DNA of 64,000 bases from positions 406,939 to 470,938 of the forward strand of contig NZ_KB911585.1 of NCBI RefSeq assembly GCF_000383615.1. The letters are read 5' to 3'. Of the stretch, positions 42,957-51,888 are shown one piece after another. The notes under the pieces were generated by a model. That model saw only the letters and a list, made by a program, of their open reading frames with translations. It made no database searches and had not been told where the DNA came from. The translations under genes and the position numbers were made by a program. The first letter of the stretch is position 1, and each line of letters begins with the position of its first letter. Origin of the DNA: Streptomyces canus 299MFChir4.1 (GTDB lineage Bacteria > Actinomycetota > Actinomycetes > Streptomycetales > Streptomycetaceae).

Positions 42957-43063
42957 GCCGTCGTCCTGACGGCAGGCATCCGGTGTGATGCCGACCGTTC
43001 GGCCGACTTGGATATGCTCCGCCGACCGCCGTGGCCCGAGGGCGCCGAGCAGTGGAGGAGCAC

Positions 43064-44386
43064 ATGAGCGTGGACCTGAACGCCCCGGCCTTTCGCAGGC
43101 AGAGATGGGCGGCCAGGACGTCCCTGGCGGCGGCCGCCCTCGCGGTCCTGCTCCCTCTTGCCTACGGCGGTCTCGGCGGCGTTCTGCTGCTGGCCGCCGG
43201 GCTCGCGGGCGCGGCCGTCACGGCGGCGGCGGTGTGGTGGACGCTGACGCGGCGCGGACCGGAGCGCTGGCTGGCGGCGGGCCTCGCGGTCGTCACCCCC
43301 ACGCTCGTCCTGGTCCTGTTCGTGGTCACCCTGGGATGGGTGATCCTGCTGTCGCCGGCGCTGTGGAGCGTGGCCGTGTGGAGTGGCCGGTACGCGCTGC
43401 GCAGCGCCGGCACCCGTCCGAAGCGGATGAAGGAGCACCGGGCGCGGTCCGTGCGACACCCCTTCCTGATCATGAACCCCCGTTCCGGAGGCGGGAAGGT
43501 CGGGCAGTTCCGGCTGCGGGAGAAGGCCGAAGACCTGGGCGCCCAGGTGGTGGTGCTCGACCCGGAGGAGCATCAGGACGTGACCGCGCTGGCACGGGCG
43601 GCCGTGGCGGAGGGCGCGGACCTGCTCGGCGTCGCGGGCGGCGACGGCACCCAGGCGCTGGTCGCCGCCGTCGCCGCGGAACACGACCTGCCGTTCCTCG
43701 TCATCTCCGCCGGCACCCGCAACCACTTCGCCATGGATCTCGGCCTCGACCGCACCGACCCCTCGACCTGCCTCGACGCGCTCACCGACGGGGTAGAACT
43801 CCGGGTGGACCTCGGCTTCGTGGCGGATCGCCCGTTCGTCAACAACGCCTCCTTCGGCGCGTACGCGGCGGTCGTCCAGAGTCCCGCCTACCGCGACGAC
43901 AAGATCGGCACCACGCTGGAGCTCCTGCCCGATCTGCTCACCCGGCAGCGCGGCCCGCAGCTGACCGCGCGGGTCGACGCGACCACGATCGACGGCCCGC
44001 AGGCCGTGCTGGTGAGCAACAACGCCTACCGCACCGGTGATCCCGTGGGCCTGGGCCGCCGCGAGCGGCTCGACTCCGGGCTGCTCGGCATCCTCGGGGT
44101 CCGGGTGGACAGTGCGGCCGAGGCGGCGGCCCTGCTGCTCGACCCCGATCCGCAGGGTCTCGCGGTGCTGTCCGCGCGGGAGGTGGTCGTCGACGCCGAC
44201 CACCCGGAGATCGAGGTCGGCGTCGACGGCGAGGCCCTGGTCCTGCCCACCCCGGTCCACTGCCGTATCGCGCCCGGGGTCCTCCGCGTCCGTGTCCCGA
44301 GGAAACGGCCTGGCGTACCGGCGGCCCAACCCCGCCTGAACTGGCGCCGGTTGCGCAAGCTGGCGGCACCGGCCGGGCGGGCGTGA
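43064..44386 (+). CDS. Diacylglycerol/lipid kinase family protein
   Basis: A 440-residue protein with an N-terminal cluster of about four transmembrane helices (20-130) and a cytoplasmic DAGK catalytic domain. The phosphate-binding motifs are IMNPRSGGGKV and GVAGGDGTQAL, followed by the family C-terminal beta-sandwich. It probably phosphorylates a diacylglycerol or related membrane lipid. GGAGGAGC is directly before the ATG at 43064, which decides the start over 43031. Confidence 0.9.
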   Translation: MSVDLNAPAFRRQRWAARTSLAAAALAVLLPLAYGGLGGVLLLAAGLAGAAVTAAAVWWTLTRRGPERWLAAGLAVVTPTLVLVLFVVTLGWVILLSPALWSVAVWSGRYALRSAGTRPKRMKEHRARSVRHPFLIMNPRSGGGKVGQFRLREKAEDLGAQVVVLDPEEHQDVTALARAAVAEGADLLGVAGGDGTQALVAAVAAEHDLPFLVISAGTRNHFAMDLGLDRTDPSTCLDALTDGVELRVDLGFVADRPFVNNASFGAYAAVVQSPAYRDDKIGTTLELLPDLLTRQRGPQLTARVDATTIDGPQAVLVSNNAYRTGDPVGLGRRERLDSGLLGILGVRVDSAAEAAALLLDPDPQGLAVLSAREVVVDADHPEIEVGVDGEALVLPTPVHCRIAPGVLRVRVPRKRPGVPAAQPRLNWRRLRKLAAPAGRA

Positions 44387-44406
44387 GCGGTTTTGGGGGA
44401 AGCGGG

Positions 44407-44437
44407 TTGCGCTGGAGTGCGCTCCAGTTCATAGCGT
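44407..44437 (+). promoter_or_regulatory. MerR-type promoter with 19-bp spacer and palindrome
   Basis: TTGCGC (44407-44412) and TAGCGT (44432-44437) are separated by 19 bp, and the spacer region holds CTGGAG-TGCG-CTCCAG (44412-44427). A long spacer with a centred palindrome is the hallmark of MerR-activated promoters. The gene it drives is the broken aldo/keto reductase. Confidence 0.7.
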
Positions 44438-44470
44438 CGTACGCACGACCTGCCTGAAGGGGAACTGATC

Positions 44471-45377
44471 GTGCGGTACACATTGTTCGGCAAGACCGGT
44501 CTGCGCGTGAGCGAGCTGAGCCTCGGCGCCATGGTCATGGGCGAGAATCCCTCCTACGGCTCCGACAAGGAGACCAGCGAAAGACTTCTGGACGCCTACG
44601 CCGACGCGGGCGGCAACTTCGTCGACACGGCGGACATCTACTCGGGCGGGGCCTCGGCGGCTGCGGACCGACCGGCTGGACATCCTGTGGGTGCACGCCC
44701 GCGACAACTTCACCCCGGTCGACGAGGTCATGCGGGCGCTCGACGACCTCGTCCGCACGGGCAAGGTGCTCTACGTCGGCGTGTCGGATTGGCCCGCCTG
44801 GGAGATCGCACAGGCCAACACCCTTGCGGAGTTGCGGGGTTGGACGGCCTTCGCGGGTTCGCGGCTGCGCTACAACCTGCTGGACCGCACATCGGAGCGT
44901 GAACTGCTGCCCCAGGCACGGGCGTTCGGCCAGGCGGTGCTCGCGTGGTCACCGCTGGCGGGCGGGAAGCTCACCGGCAAGTACCGGCGGGGCGAGACGG
45001 GCCGCCTCGACACCTGGGGCAACAAGCCGAACGCGCGGGAGGAGGAGATCATCACGGCCGTCGTGGAGATCGCCGAGCAGGGCGGCTGGAGCCCGGCCCA
45101 AGTGGCGCTGGCCTGGCTGCTCGGCCGACCCGGCAATGTGGTGCCCGTCGTCGCGGCCACCAGGGAGAGCCAGCTCGCCGACAACCTCGGCAGCCTCTCC
45201 GTCCGTCTCGACGCCGACGCCGTCACCCGGCTGGACCGGGTGAGCGCGGTGCCGCTCCGCTTCCCGCACGACTTCGTACGGGAGCCGGCCATCGTCGAGA
45301 ACATCTACGGCGACCGCCGGCAGGCCATCGACGACCGGCGCTGGGGATATCGGCGTACCGCGACCGACGTGCTCTAG
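44471..45377 (+). pseudogene. Aldo/keto reductase gene with an internal deletion
   Basis: The N-terminal part is normal (TLFGKTGLRVSELSLGAMVM, and NFVDTADIYSGGAS with the catalytic Asp and Tyr). At about 44650-44663 it jumps directly to RLRTDRLDILWVHARDNFTP in another frame, then continues normally to 45377 (IVENIYGD). Relative to intact family members roughly 45-50 residues are missing between the two, including the catalytic lysine region. The deletion breaks frame, so two short open frames remain (44471-44902 and 44691-45377). The MerR-type promoter upstream is still intact. The stop overlaps the convergent GH-A gene by 4 bp. Confidence 0.85.
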
Positions 45378-47977
45378 AGCGGACGCCCGTCGGCCTCCGT
45401 GGGGGCGAGCGGGGTCACCGTGATCCGGTCGATGACGGGGGCTTGGGCGGAGCGTTGGCCGAACTCGTTCCTGGTGTCCCCGGCGAAGTCGGGGAGTTCG
45501 TCGGCGGTGAAGGTGAGCGTGTTGAGGCCCGGGCGCAGGGTGACCGGTAGGGAAAGGTTCCAGAAGTTGTTGAAGTGGAAGGTGGTGGGGAACAGGACGC
45601 GGTGGGCCGGGGCGCCGTTGACGGAGACGTCGGCGTGGCGGCAGACCGGATCCGGGTTGTAGTGGGTGGACGGGGGCTGCTCGCCGTTGGAGTAGCGGAT
45701 CGTCAGCGCGTGGCGTCCGGCACGGTCCGCCGTGACCGTGAGGGTGAGCGCGTTCGCGGGCCCGGCACCGACGCCGTCGACCGCCTTGCCGCCGGTGGCG
45801 TACGGGAAACCGGTCACCGTCGCCGCGCCGGTCAGGATGCCTTCCTCGGCGGCGTACGCGGTCGTGGGCAGCAGGCCGCGCGAGGGGGCGACGCGCAGCC
45901 TGTCCACGATCAGCCGGTCGGAGGTCCCGGTGATCGTGATCTTGTTGACGCCTCCGGCGAGGAAGAGCGGTACGGCACCGCGCTCGACGCGTCCGACCTC
46001 CTCGCCGTTCACGCTCAGCACGCCCTCTCCGGGCCCGAGCACGTCGACGGTCACGGAGGCCTCGCCGTCGTCGGCCGCGTACGCCCAGAAGGTGACTGCG
46101 CCGCCCCGCGGGAGCACCGCCACGCCGGGCCCTGAGGCGCCGCGGTGCGCGAGGCTGACCCGGGCCCCGCCACGGAGGTCCGCGAACTCGGCGTCGTACA
46201 ACGCGGTTTGATCCTTCTCCCGCAGCACGACGTCCAGCTTGTCGACGACCGCGTCCCCCTTGGTGAGCCCGAGGTCGGGGTCCTGGGCCGCGAGGGTGAT
46301 CCGGTGGCGGCCCGCGGTCAGCTCCACCCGGGTGTCGGTGTGGCCCCACACCGCCCACTTGTAGCCGAGCGGCAGCCGCAGTTCGCGCGGGTCCTTGCCG
46401 TCGACGCGCAGGAAGACGTTGGTGGGGCCCTGCTCCCGCACCAGGTCGGCGAGGTTGTGGGAGCCCGCGAAGACGGCCAGGTCGTAGGTCCCGTCCTCCG
46501 GGACCTCGACGTCGAAGGCGAGCGAGCCGTCGGATCCGGTGCGCAGTCCGCCCACGTGGTAGCCGCCGGAGGTCGCGAACCGGTCGACGGCGGACGGCGA
46601 TCCCTCGGGCCCGTTCTTCGAGTAACCGCCGCCCGTGTAGGTGGCGTCCTCGGCCTCGTACGTCCGTCTCCAGCGCACCGCGGGCGGCAGCGTCACGGCC
46701 CCGTTGCCGCCCGGCGACAGAATCACCTGATAGGCGGACATCGCGTCGAGGTCCTTCAGACCCAACGTCACCTTGCCCTTTTGGACCGGGAGTTCCTCGT
46801 CCAGCAGGCGCGACGGCTGTGCGCCCGACCCCACTTGTCCCGTCCAGGGAATCTCCACCAGGCGCGCGTGGACCACGGTGCCGAACACCTCCGCGTCGAC
46901 GCCCTCGAACACGACGTCCGCCGTACCGTCCGCGCCCCCGAACAGTGCCCTGGCCTGGCGCTTCTCCCGGTCGAGGGTGGCCACGCCCTGGAGCGTGTAC
47001 TGCTCGTTGGGGTGCGGGGCGACGACCCGGACGGTGTTCCCGGTCAGCTGTCCGTAGGCGTTGTACAGCCACCACTGGCCGTTGGCCTTGTTCGCCTCCA
47101 CCGCCGAGTCGTTGAGGTTGCCGGCGATGTTCCAGTAGGCGAGGTCGGCGTCGACCTTCGACTCCTCGATCGCGGCGATCCACTGGATCATCTGCCCGGG
47201 GACGGAGACGTGGTAGTTGTGCGCGTACTCGTTGATGTTGACGGGCAGCGGGCCGATGCCCAACTCCCGTTCCAATTCACGGTACTTGACGACGTTCCTG
47301 CGGACCTCGGCGGGCGAGGACAACTCGTGCCAGGTGACGATGTCGGGCAGTACGTCGTGCGACTTCGCGAACTCCAGGAAGTCCCGGACCTCGGGGTACA
47401 GGACGCAGGTGTTGGGTCCGGCCACGCGGGCGTCCGGGTCGAGGTCCTTGATGAGGCGGTGGGCGGCTTCCCAGGCGGCGAAGTAGTGGTCCGGCCCGGT
47501 CCGCCAGGACACCCCGTCGTAGCTCCACTCCCCCTCGCCGAACATGTTGCCCTCGGGCTCGTTGAACGGCACGTACACGACGTGGGTCCGCAACTCCCCC
47601 AGGGAGAGGACGTTTTCGACCTGGCGGCGGATCACGTCCAGGTGCCCGGCGAGCCGCTCCTCGCCGGTGGCACCCGGCCACTCGTACGGAAACCCCCGGT
47701 AGAAGTCGGGCAGATAGACGTACACGTCCTTCCCGCCCGCCGCGACGAACGGCGGCAGGATCTCCAGCGCGTCGCCCCCGGGATGCTGGGTGCCGTCCTG
47801 GGCCTTGGTCGTCACCGTCCGCGGGTACATGCCCTCGACCACGACACGGCTCGGTACACCGTCGCCGTACAGGCCGTAGAGCGTGCCGCTCGCTCCCCCG
47901 TGGAAGGGGCCGGTCTCGGTGCCGAGGTCGATGGTGAGCTTCTCGCGGGCGGGGCCTTCGGCTGCCACGGCATCCAT
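45374..47977 (-). CDS. Clan GH-A glycoside hydrolase-like protein with CBM modules
   Basis: An 867-residue multidomain protein. Residues 15-330 form a clan GH-A barrel with the predicted acid/base E140 (VPFNEPEGN) and nucleophile E250 (VNINEYAH), closest in feel to GH39-type enzymes. Two beta-sandwich carbohydrate-binding modules of CBM35/CBM6 type follow: YEAEDATYTGGGYSKN (from about 430) and YAAEEGILTGAATVTG (from about 705 to the end). There is no signal peptide or transmembrane segment at the ATG 47977, so either it stays inside, is exported another way, or the true start differs. A good promoter lies upstream. Substrate unknown, probably a plant polysaccharide. Confidence 0.8.
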   Translation of the reverse strand: MDAVAAEGPAREKLTIDLGTETGPFHGGASGTLYGLYGDGVPSRVVVEGMYPRTVTTKAQDGTQHPGGDALEILPPFVAAGGKDVYVYLPDFYRGFPYEWPGATGEERLAGHLDVIRRQVENVLSLGELRTHVVYVPFNEPEGNMFGEGEWSYDGVSWRTGPDHYFAAWEAAHRLIKDLDPDARVAGPNTCVLYPEVRDFLEFAKSHDVLPDIVTWHELSSPAEVRRNVVKYRELERELGIGPLPVNINEYAHNYHVSVPGQMIQWIAAIEESKVDADLAYWNIAGNLNDSAVEANKANGQWWLYNAYGQLTGNTVRVVAPHPNEQYTLQGVATLDREKRQARALFGGADGTADVVFEGVDAEVFGTVVHARLVEIPWTGQVGSGAQPSRLLDEELPVQKGKVTLGLKDLDAMSAYQVILSPGGNGAVTLPPAVRWRRTYEAEDATYTGGGYSKNGPEGSPSAVDRFATSGGYHVGGLRTGSDGSLAFDVEVPEDGTYDLAVFAGSHNLADLVREQGPTNVFLRVDGKDPRELRLPLGYKWAVWGHTDTRVELTAGRHRITLAAQDPDLGLTKGDAVVDKLDVVLREKDQTALYDAEFADLRGGARVSLAHRGASGPGVAVLPRGGAVTFWAYAADDGEASVTVDVLGPGEGVLSVNGEEVGRVERGAVPLFLAGGVNKITITGTSDRLIVDRLRVAPSRGLLPTTAYAAEEGILTGAATVTGFPYATGGKAVDGVGAGPANALTLTVTADRAGRHALTIRYSNGEQPPSTHYNPDPVCRHADVSVNGAPAHRVLFPTTFHFNNFWNLSLPVTLRPGLNTLTFTADELPDFAGDTRNEFGQRSAQAPVIDRITVTPLAPTEADGRPL

Positions 47978-48028
47978 CCTTCGTTCGACATTCCGTGCGA
48001 CAGTCGATGATCCGCACCGACCGGGACG

Positions 48029-48087
48029 AACGTAGGAAGCGCGGGTGGACCGCGTCAACAGGCGACGGGCTTCGAAACTTCCGAAAC
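48029..48087 (-). promoter_or_regulatory. Promoter and CGAAAC direct repeat before the GH-A gene
   Basis: On the minus strand TTGACG (complement of 48053-48058), an 18-bp spacer and TACGTT (complement of 48029-48034) form a good promoter. Upstream of it the + strand carries CGAAAC at 48073-48078 and again at 48082-48087, a 9-bp-period direct repeat in a position suiting an activator. Confidence 0.55.
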
Positions 48088-48102
48088 CGCAGGTCGCAGG
48101 CG

Positions 48103-48642
48103 TCAGGCGCGCAACATGCCCAGGCTGCCCTCCAGCCGGCCGAGCAACTCGCCGAGCCGGGCGGCGAGTTCGTCCCGCGCCTCGGGGGTCAGGACGGACA
48201 GCACGGCCGTCTCGTACTCCAGCTGCTCGGGCAGGATCCCGTCGACCAGTTCGCGGCCGGCGTCGGTGAGCCGGACGTGGGCGACGCGGCGGTCGCGGGT
48301 GTCGCCCCGGCGCTCCACCAGGCCCCGTTCGGTGAGCTGCTTGAGGCGCTTGGTGACGGCGGCGCCGGAGGAGAAGGTCTCGCGGGCCAGATCGCCGGGG
48401 GTGAGCTCGTGACCGGTGCGGCGCAGCGCGCCGAGCAGGTCGAACTCGGGGCGGCTGAGCCCGGCCCGGCGCAGGGGGGCGTCCTCGGCCTGCTGGAGGA
48501 GGGCGGCACAGCGGTTGACGCGGCCGATGATCTCCATGGGGCCGGTGTCGAGACCGGGATGGACGGTATGCCACTGCCGGACGACCGCGGCGACGGTGTC
48601 GTGTCTCGTCGGGTCCGCCGGTCGTCCGTTCGGTGCCGTCAT
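48103..48642 (-). CDS. MarR family transcriptional regulator
   Basis: A 179-residue MarR protein. The DNA-binding core is HELTPGDLARETFSSGAAVTKR followed by a wing with RRGDTRDRRVAHVRLTD. It overlaps the end of the FUSC gene by four bases (ATGA), so it is the second gene of that operon. A palindrome just upstream of the FUSC start (50258-50275) is the probable autoregulatory site. Confidence 0.92.
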   Translation of the reverse strand: MTAPNGRPADPTRHDTVAAVVRQWHTVHPGLDTGPMEIIGRVNRCAALLQQAEDAPLRRAGLSRPEFDLLGALRRTGHELTPGDLARETFSSGAAVTKRLKQLTERGLVERRGDTRDRRVAHVRLTDAGRELVDGILPEQLEYETAVLSVLTPEARDELAARLGELLGRLEGSLGMLRA

Positions 48643-50252
48643 GGACGTACGCCCTCCGTTCTGTGCTGCCGGATCGTCGCGGCGAGCGTACGGTGTCCGG
48701 CCCGCTCGGCGCGCACGACCCTCTCCTGGGGCAGGGCACGCTGCCACCATTCGCCGGACGCGGCCTCGACGCCGGCCCGCAGATCGACCAGGGCGGTGGC
48801 GAGGACGCGGCGGGCGGAGTCCAGGGCGCCGGGTGCGGGGTGCGGCTCGGCCAGGAGGCGGGCGATGTCTTCGCGGGCGCGTTCCACCGCGGCCAGCGAC
48901 TGCTCGACACGGTCGCCCGCGCGCCGGTTGGTGACGGCCACGGCGGCGACGAATCCGACCAGCGCCCCGACGAGGGTGTCCATGACCCGCTCGGTGATCA
49001 GCCGGCCGGGCTCCTGGTGCCCGGCGAACTCGGTGATGAGCAGGGCCATCGGGGTCACGCAGATGCTGCCGAGCCAGTAGTTGCGGGCGATGAGCGCCTC
49101 GGCGCCGAAGTTGAACGCGAGGCAGCACAGGACGAGCGCGGCGGGCCCGAGGTGGGCGAGCGGGACGACGGCGGCGAACACCAGCACCCCGACGAGGTTG
49201 CCGACGACCCGCTGGACGCCCCGGCTCCAGGTGAGGGTGACGTTGGCCTGGTAGAGGGAGGCCGCGGTGACCAGGGCCCAGTAGGGGCGGCCGACACCGA
49301 GCGCGAGGGAGACATAGCCGGCGAGGGCGCAGCCCAGGGCGGTGCGTACGGCGATCGGGGCGAGCATGCGCCACACCGGGTGAGCGGAGGCGGCGAGCTC
49401 GATCTCCACGCCGAGGAGTTCGTCGTCGTCCGGCGCCTGCGGGACCGGTGCGGTGCCGCGCAGTGCGCGGGCCCAGGCGCGGAGGCGGTCCGGGTCCGCG
49501 TCGGCCGGGGCGGCGAGAGCGACCTCGGCGCGGACGACGAGGCGTTCGAGGGCGCGCCGGGTCTCGGAGCGGGTTCCGGCCGACAGGAGGGTCTGCCAGG
49601 CGGCCTGCACGGCGGCGTGGGCGGCTCCGCTCGCCTGGGGGCGCGGGTTCTCGGCGTACGCGGCGGCCGCGTCCAGTGCTCGGGCGGTGGCCCTTCGCTC
49701 CGGACCGTGCGGCCGGAACAGGCCCGGCGCCATCCCCACCAGCCAGGCCCAGGCGCCCGTCGCGAGAGCCAGGGCGAGGTGGCCGGGGACCTGGGCGAGC
49801 GTCTGCGGGGCGAAGAGGGAGGCGGAGCTGATGAAGGTGAGGACCACATGTCCCGGCGGCCCGATCCGGGTCGCGTCGCAGAGCGTCTTCTGTACGGCGG
49901 CCACCAGCGCGCCGACGGTGACCAGCACGACCGCGCTGCCGGTGAGCGAGGCGGCGACCATGCCCACCCCGAGGCCGGCGACCATGCCGAGCACCACCCA
50001 GGCCAGGGCGCGGGCCCGGGCGGCGTAAGGCCGGCTGTGGGCGTAGAGCGCGCACAGGGACCCGGCCATGGTGTACATCGCGAGGTCGAGGCGGCCGAGG
50101 GCCAGCAGGGTCAGGTTGGGCGGGGCGACCGCGACGACCACGCTCAGGGCGGGCTTGAACCAGATGTCCGAGGGCCTGCCGAGGCGCAGCACACCGGCCA
50201 GCGGAAGACGGCGTACGCGTGGAGCGTCGGGGTGGGGGGTCGCACTGCTCAT
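48639..50252 (-). CDS. FUSC family membrane protein
   Basis: A 537-residue protein with two blocks of about five to six transmembrane helices, each followed by a cytoplasmic helical region, the architecture of FUSC/aromatic-acid exporter-like proteins. The second block contains the family-typical segment ALGVGRPYWALVTAASLYQA. It is probably an efflux component for aromatic or amphipathic compounds. The ATG at 50252 follows a -10-like TAAAGT closely, suggesting a leaderless mRNA. It is co-transcribed with a MarR repressor. Confidence 0.88.
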   Translation of the reverse strand: MSSATPHPDAPRVRRLPLAGVLRLGRPSDIWFKPALSVVVAVAPPNLTLLALGRLDLAMYTMAGSLCALYAHSRPYAARARALAWVVLGMVAGLGVGMVAASLTGSAVVLVTVGALVAAVQKTLCDATRIGPPGHVVLTFISSASLFAPQTLAQVPGHLALALATGAWAWLVGMAPGLFRPHGPERRATARALDAAAAYAENPRPQASGAAHAAVQAAWQTLLSAGTRSETRRALERLVVRAEVALAAPADADPDRLRAWARALRGTAPVPQAPDDDELLGVEIELAASAHPVWRMLAPIAVRTALGCALAGYVSLALGVGRPYWALVTAASLYQANVTLTWSRGVQRVVGNLVGVLVFAAVVPLAHLGPAALVLCCLAFNFGAEALIARNYWLGSICVTPMALLITEFAGHQEPGRLITERVMDTLVGALVGFVAAVAVTNRRAGDRVEQSLAAVERAREDIARLLAEPHPAPGALDSARRVLATALVDLRAGVEAASGEWWQRALPQERVVRAERAGHRTLAATIRQHRTEGVRP

Positions 50253-50257
50253 GAGGC

Positions 50258-50275
50258 AACACTTTAGCAGGTGTT
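50258..50275. promoter_or_regulatory. MarR-type operator upstream of the FUSC-marR operon
   Basis: AACAC-N8-GTGTT (50258-50275) is a perfect 5-bp-arm palindrome that includes the -10-like TAAAGT (complement of 50262-50267) and begins 6 bases upstream of the start codon. Confidence 0.6.
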
Positions 50276-50422
50276 TTATCTGTAAACGACTGCGTACGGC
50301 ATGACCGTCATCACCCTGACCTGCTGTGCTCCGTCGCACGCTCCCCGCGTACACCCTTGCGCTCGATTGCGCGCCGCATGGCCCGGGCATTCCTTGACCG
50401 ACCGTCGATCGGGGAGGTTGGC

Positions 50423-50953
50423 GTGCACGGACCGGCTTCGTCCGGCTGGCTGCTGGTGACGATCTGCGCCGCGACCGGGGCGTACTGCCTGCTGCGGATG
50501 CGCAGCGGCGTCGAGGAGCAGCGCCGGGCCGCGGGCGGTGAGGCGCTGATGGGCTTCGGGATGGCCGCGATGGCCGTACCGGCCGCCATGTTCACGCCCC
50601 CGTCGTGGGCCTGGCCGCTCTATACGGCGGTGTTCGGCGGGGCCGCGCTGCGCGCGCTGTGGGCGGCGCGCACCAGCACTCATCATCTGCATCACCTGGT
50701 GGGGGCGGGGGCCATGGTCTACATGGCGGTGGTGATGGCGGCCTCCCCCGGACACCACGGCGGTGCGGGAGTGCCCGTCGTCACGGGCACGCTGCTGCTC
50801 TACTTCGCGGGATACGTCCTGGTGTCCGGCGTCCGCCTGATACCGGTGACCGCGGGCGGCGGCACCGTCGGCTGGGGCGACCGGCCCGAACTCGCGCGCG
50901 CGTGCCGGCTGTCGATGGGCATCGCGATGGTGGCGATGCTGCTGACGCTCTGA
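50423..50953 (+). CDS. DUF5134 family membrane protein
   Basis: A 176-residue protein with about five transmembrane helices, rich in histidines facing the membrane interface (ARTSTHHLHHLVGAGAMVYM, and SPGHHGG). I assign it to DUF5134, a common Streptomyces family of unknown function. GGGGAGG lies five bases before GTG 50423, which decides the start over 50357. The histidine clusters may bind copper or haem; this is a guess. Confidence 0.85.
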   Translation: MHGPASSGWLLVTICAATGAYCLLRMRSGVEEQRRAAGGEALMGFGMAAMAVPAAMFTPPSWAWPLYTAVFGGAALRALWAARTSTHHLHHLVGAGAMVYMAVVMAASPGHHGGAGVPVVTGTLLLYFAGYVLVSGVRLIPVTAGGGTVGWGDRPELARACRLSMGIAMVAMLLTL

Positions 50954-51216
50954 CGTGCGCGGCGACTGACGGCGACGGGACTTGCGGCTTCGGCGGCCGG
51001 AGTCGCCCACGCGGGAAGAGGAGTTCACCGCCTGCTGACGACCACGGCGGCGCGGGACGGCCGGGGGCATGGACCCGCGGACAACAGGGAACCCGGCAAT
51101 GACCATGCCCCCATGGCGGACAGCCGGCCATGACCGCGGCCCCGGACAACGGCCGGTCCGGCCCACCCGCTCCCCGGAATTCGCCTCCCACCGCACCGGT
51201 CGACGAGGATCGCACC

Positions 51217-51888
51217 ATGTACACCCCGTCCGTCGACTCCCCGCCCCGCCCGCCGGAGCACCGGACCGCAGCCCGCGCTTCCGGGGTTCTCGCTGTGTGC
51301 TCGGTGCTGCTGCTCGTCCTGGTCGTGGTCAAGTGGCACCCGCTGCTCGCCGTGGACGGCGACATCGCTGACACCACCCACCGCTGGGCGGTCGACGAAC
51401 CGGGGCTCACGCACGCCTTCCGGATCCTCACGGACTGGGTCTGGGACCCATGGGCGATGCGTCTTCTGGCGGCGGTCGCGGCGATCTGGCTAGTGTGGCG
51501 CCACAACGCCCGGTGGGCCGCGGTATGGCTGGTGGCCACATGTGCGCTGGGCACGCTGGTCCAGCAGGTCCTGAAGTCCGCGGTCGGCCGTGAACGCCCT
51601 GTCTGGCCCGACCCCGTCGACACCGCGCATTTCGCGGCCTACCCGTCGGGCCACGCGCTGACGGCCACGGTCGTGTGCGGCCTCCTCCTGTGGCTCCTGC
51701 ACCACTACGGCGTCGGCCGCACCCTGTGGCGCACGGCCCTGGCACTCGCCGTGATCTCCGTCGTGGGCGTCGGCCTCACCCGTATCTGGCTCGGCGTCCA
51801 CTGGCCCTCCGACGTGCTCGGCGGCTGGCTGCTGGGCGCGCTGCTGGTCACGCTGGCGGTGACGGTCCACCAGCGGCACCGGCCGTGA
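51217..51888 (+). CDS. PAP2 family phosphatase
   Basis: A 223-residue integral membrane phosphatase with about five to six helices. All three PAP2 signature blocks are present: KSAVGRERP, YPSGHA and TRIWLGVHWPSDV. It dephosphorylates phosphatidic acid or undecaprenyl diphosphate-like lipids at the outer membrane face. GAGGA precedes the ATG at 51217; an in-frame start at 51130 lacks one. The stop overlaps the next start (GTGA), so the two are coupled. Confidence 0.92.
   Translation: MYTPSVDSPPRPPEHRTAARASGVLAVCSVLLLVLVVVKWHPLLAVDGDIADTTHRWAVDEPGLTHAFRILTDWVWDPWAMRLLAAVAAIWLVWRHNARWAAVWLVATCALGTLVQQVLKSAVGRERPVWPDPVDTAHFAAYPSGHALTATVVCGLLLWLLHHYGVGRTLWRTALALAVISVVGVGLTRIWLGVHWPSDVLGGWLLGALLVTLAVTVHQRHRP

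Noticed and set aside
45374..48910. A 1178-codon start for the GH-A protein at 48910
   Set aside because: The extra N-terminus overlaps the MarR and FUSC genes and is low-complexity; a promoter at 48029-48058 supports the ATG at 47977.
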